Shown piece by piece: positions 6,067 through 6,136 of a stretch of DNA of 6,136 bases. The position numbers were made by a program, and so were the translations under genes. The notes beneath the pieces are model-generated. The model was not told the DNA's origin and ran no database searches. It was given only the letters and a program-made list of their open reading frames with translations. Source of the DNA: Propionibacteriaceae bacterium (lineage in GTDB: Bacteria > Actinomycetota > Actinomycetes > Propionibacteriales > Propionibacteriaceae); contig PMBM01000117.1 of assembly GCA_003153855.1 (NCBI GenBank), positions 3,622 through 9,757 of the forward strand, written 5' to 3'. Each line of letters starts with the position of its first letter. The first letter of the stretch is position 1.

Positions 6067-6076
6067 AGCGTAGGGT
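6067..6076. promoter_or_regulatory. Possible overlapping divergent -10 boxes for fasR and the right-hand gene
   Basis: AGCGTAGGGT reads as TACGCT on the minus strand (6072-6067) and TAGGGT on the plus strand (6071-6076). Both fit the actinobacterial TANNNT -10 pattern. Each lies exactly 7 nt before a start codon: fasR ATG at 6059 and GTG at 6084. That spacing suggests two leaderless transcripts from overlapping promoters. No convincing -35 box is seen on either side. The plus-strand AGGG could instead be a ribosome binding site 8 nt from the GTG. Confidence 0.35.
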
Positions 6077-6083
6077 GAAAAGC

Positions 6084-6136
6084 GTGGTGAATGATCGCGT
6101 ACCAGCCTCGCCTGCGGCTGCGCTTCGCGAGATCTC
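6084..6136 (+). CDS. 5' fragment of a divergently transcribed gene, product unknown
   Basis: From the GTG at 6084 (or the adjacent GTG at 6087) a frame stays open to the window edge and reads VVNDRVPASPAAALREI. The start is divergent from fasR with only 24 bp between the two start codons. It has either AGGG 8 nt upstream as a ribosome site or TAGGGT 7 nt upstream as a leaderless -10 box. The reading ASPAAALREI resembles the first helix of some FAD-linked oxidases, but 17 residues are too few to name a product. Another frame from ATG 6091 is also open (MIAYQPRLRLRFARS) and is arginine-rich, as wrong frames in G+C-rich DNA often are, so I prefer the GTG frame. Existence is plausible; function is unknown. 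Confidence 0.4.
   Translation, partial: MVNDRVPASPAAALREI

Noticed and set aside
1..6136. tRNA/rRNA genes, CRISPR arrays, insertion sequences, attachment sites, defence genes
   Set aside because: I saw no cloverleaf-like pattern, spaced direct repeats, transposase motifs, terminal inverted repeats or composition break; the window is almost wholly filled by core lipid genes.

Overview
The window is a compact type II fatty acid synthesis (FAS-II) locus from a high-G+C Gram-positive bacterium (Actinomycetota). The evidence is the strong G/C bias at third codon positions, GTG starts, a PucR/FasR-type regulator beside fabD, and an acyl-CoA carboxylase beta subunit of the actinobacterial AccD6 type. 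The order fasR-fabD-fabH-acpP-fabF matches Streptomyces. The accD6 gene downstream matches the end of the mycobacterial fabD-acpM-kasA-kasB-accD6 cluster. The combination and the protein sequences resemble Propionibacteriales/Nocardioidaceae-like organisms, but the genus cannot be fixed from sequence alone.

The complete genes and the left-end partial gene are all on the minus strand, so transcription runs from right to left. fasR (4842-6059) lies at the right. A 56-bp AT-rich gap with a probable promoter and a perfect 7+5+7 inverted repeat leads into fabD (3532-4785). fabH (2537-3535) overlaps the fabD stop by GTGA. acpP (2247-2492) follows after 44 bp. A 91-bp spacer then holds a 13-bp perfect hairpin and three tandem G-rich decamers. 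fabF (893-2155) comes next, and accD6 overlaps its stop by ATGA and runs off the left edge. At the far right, past fasR, a plus-strand gene of unknown identity appears to begin at 6084.

Together the genes cover supply and use of malonyl units. AccD6, with a biotinylated alpha subunit not in this window, makes malonyl-CoA. FabD moves malonyl to holo-AcpP. FabH primes with an acyl-CoA. FabF performs the elongation condensations. FasR is the likely pathway regulator. The reductases and dehydratase are not here.

This is a core housekeeping locus, and I found no new defence or mobile system. The points worth a second look are: a FabD C-terminal extension that looks like a complete biotinyl/lipoyl fold with arginine at the modification position; the structured acpP-fabF spacer; the inverted repeat on the fabD promoter; and a possible pair of overlapping divergent leaderless promoters at the fasR start.
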